Assembly (NCBI GenBank): GCA_001643675.2
Contig: LSRY02000021.1
Coordinates: 372,001 to 436,000 of the forward strand
Length of the DNA stretch: 64,000 nt
Source: Monocercomonoides exilis
Lineage: Eukaryota; Preaxostyla; Oxymonadida; Polymastigidae
Direction: 5' to 3'
Position numbers and translations under genes: made by a program
The notes under the pieces: generated by a model
Seen by the model: only the letters and a program-made list of their open reading frames with translations
Told to the model about the DNA's origin: nothing
Database searches by the model: none
Shown: piece after piece, positions 63,801 through 64,000 of the stretch
How positions within the stretch are numbered: the stretch's first letter is position 1
Layout of the letters: each line of letters opens with the position of its first letter

Positions 63801-64000
63801 GCACTTCACGGCAAGCCTTCTCAGCGTGTTATTGCAGAGTATTTGGAGCCGGCTGCCACAAAGGCTGTTCCGCATACGGAGGATTCTTGCAGAGCTTGGC
63901 ACAGATTGGGCAGGTTTACTGAGTCTCTGTACCAGATTCGAGTTGAACGGCTGTTCAGTTCAGAAATGAAAGATCAGGAAAGAGTGATGCAGAAGTATTT
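48829..64000 (+). CDS. ATM: ATM/Tel1-like PI3K-like kinase, 3' end outside window
   Basis: A DNA-damage checkpoint kinase is inferred. Exon 1 (48829-50242) joins exon 2 (50350 onward) over a 107-bp intron (GTTTGT...CAAAG). From 50350 the frame has no stop to base 64000, giving over 5,000 residues without the kinase domain; human ATM is about 3,050 in all. The N-terminus LRAYRRETTVSGKKQLL resembles the TAN motif. HEAT-like helices are separated by long Ser-, acid- and Arg-rich inserts (for example around 51500-52100, 53340-54400, 57300-58900). The last 1.2 kb looks like the FAT domain: LTTLARLARKEGLL, then VIAEYLEPAATKA and AWHRLGRFTESLYQ with SSEMKDQERVM, close to the ATM block around SLARFSDTQYQ. 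TOR or another PIKK is less likely. The kinase and FATC domains should lie just outside. Confidence 0.78.

Overview
This window is nuclear DNA of a microbial eukaryote. Genes carry short spliceosomal introns (about 40-400 bp, most 45-150), the standard code fits every well-aligned gene, and coding DNA is GC-richer than the very AT-rich spacers. The protein set is eukaryotic: Snu13, nuclear poly(A)-binding protein, SET/NAP histone chaperone, thiamine pyrophosphokinase, an ATM-like PI3K-like kinase, and Tc1/mariner/pogo and Merlin transposons. The combination of short introns, Ser-rich low-complexity proteins, a prokaryote-type glutamine synthetase and a giant beta-helix surface protein with a kinase-like tail suggests an anaerobic metamonad, perhaps an oxymonad of the Monocercomonoides kind. 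That assignment is inference.

Layout. 1-1782: 3' part of an unrecognised gene. 1783-6587: repeat-rich spacer with a dead pogo-type transposase (4235-4687) and a complete pogo-like element (4905-6585, TA duplication, doubled-motif terminal repeats, transposase with one intron) that sits 8 bp upstream of a tRNA-Glu(UUC) gene (6596-6666). 6822-26977: a dense block of nine genes: a hypothetical gene, SET/NAP chaperone (-), TPK (+), an S1/zinc-knuckle/RS protein (+), type I glutamine synthetase (-), S28 peptidase (-), SNU13 (+), an MFS transporter (-) and a coiled-coil protein (-). Exon models were rebuilt by hand; joined lengths are multiples of three and family motifs run across the junctions.

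27186-33378: a transposon island. A long palindrome (arms about 500 bp) is split at its exact central TA by a decayed mariner/pogo element, which itself seems to hold a 78-bp G-rich mini-element. A second decayed copy of that transposase lies outside the palindrome, followed by a decayed Merlin element. 33458-45067: one intronless 3,869-aa gene for a giant surface protein with a signal peptide, eight modules of about 350 aa marked by a CG...PC motif, a membrane span and a degenerate kinase C-lobe. It is bracketed by transposons: the Merlin end is 79 bp before its ATG, and a 1,065-bp palindromic MITE-like element (two 494-bp arms) begins 21 bp after its stop.

47225-64000: a nuclear poly(A)-binding protein gene (-) head to head with an ATM/Tel1-like gene (+). 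After one early intron the ATM-like frame stays open for over 13.6 kb and runs off the window inside the FAT domain. No CRISPR array, operon or bacterial feature was seen. The most unusual content is the transposon-bracketed giant pseudokinase receptor, the two kilobase-scale palindromes, the nested insertion at a palindrome centre, and an intron 5' splice motif closer to GTnTGn than to GTAAGT.
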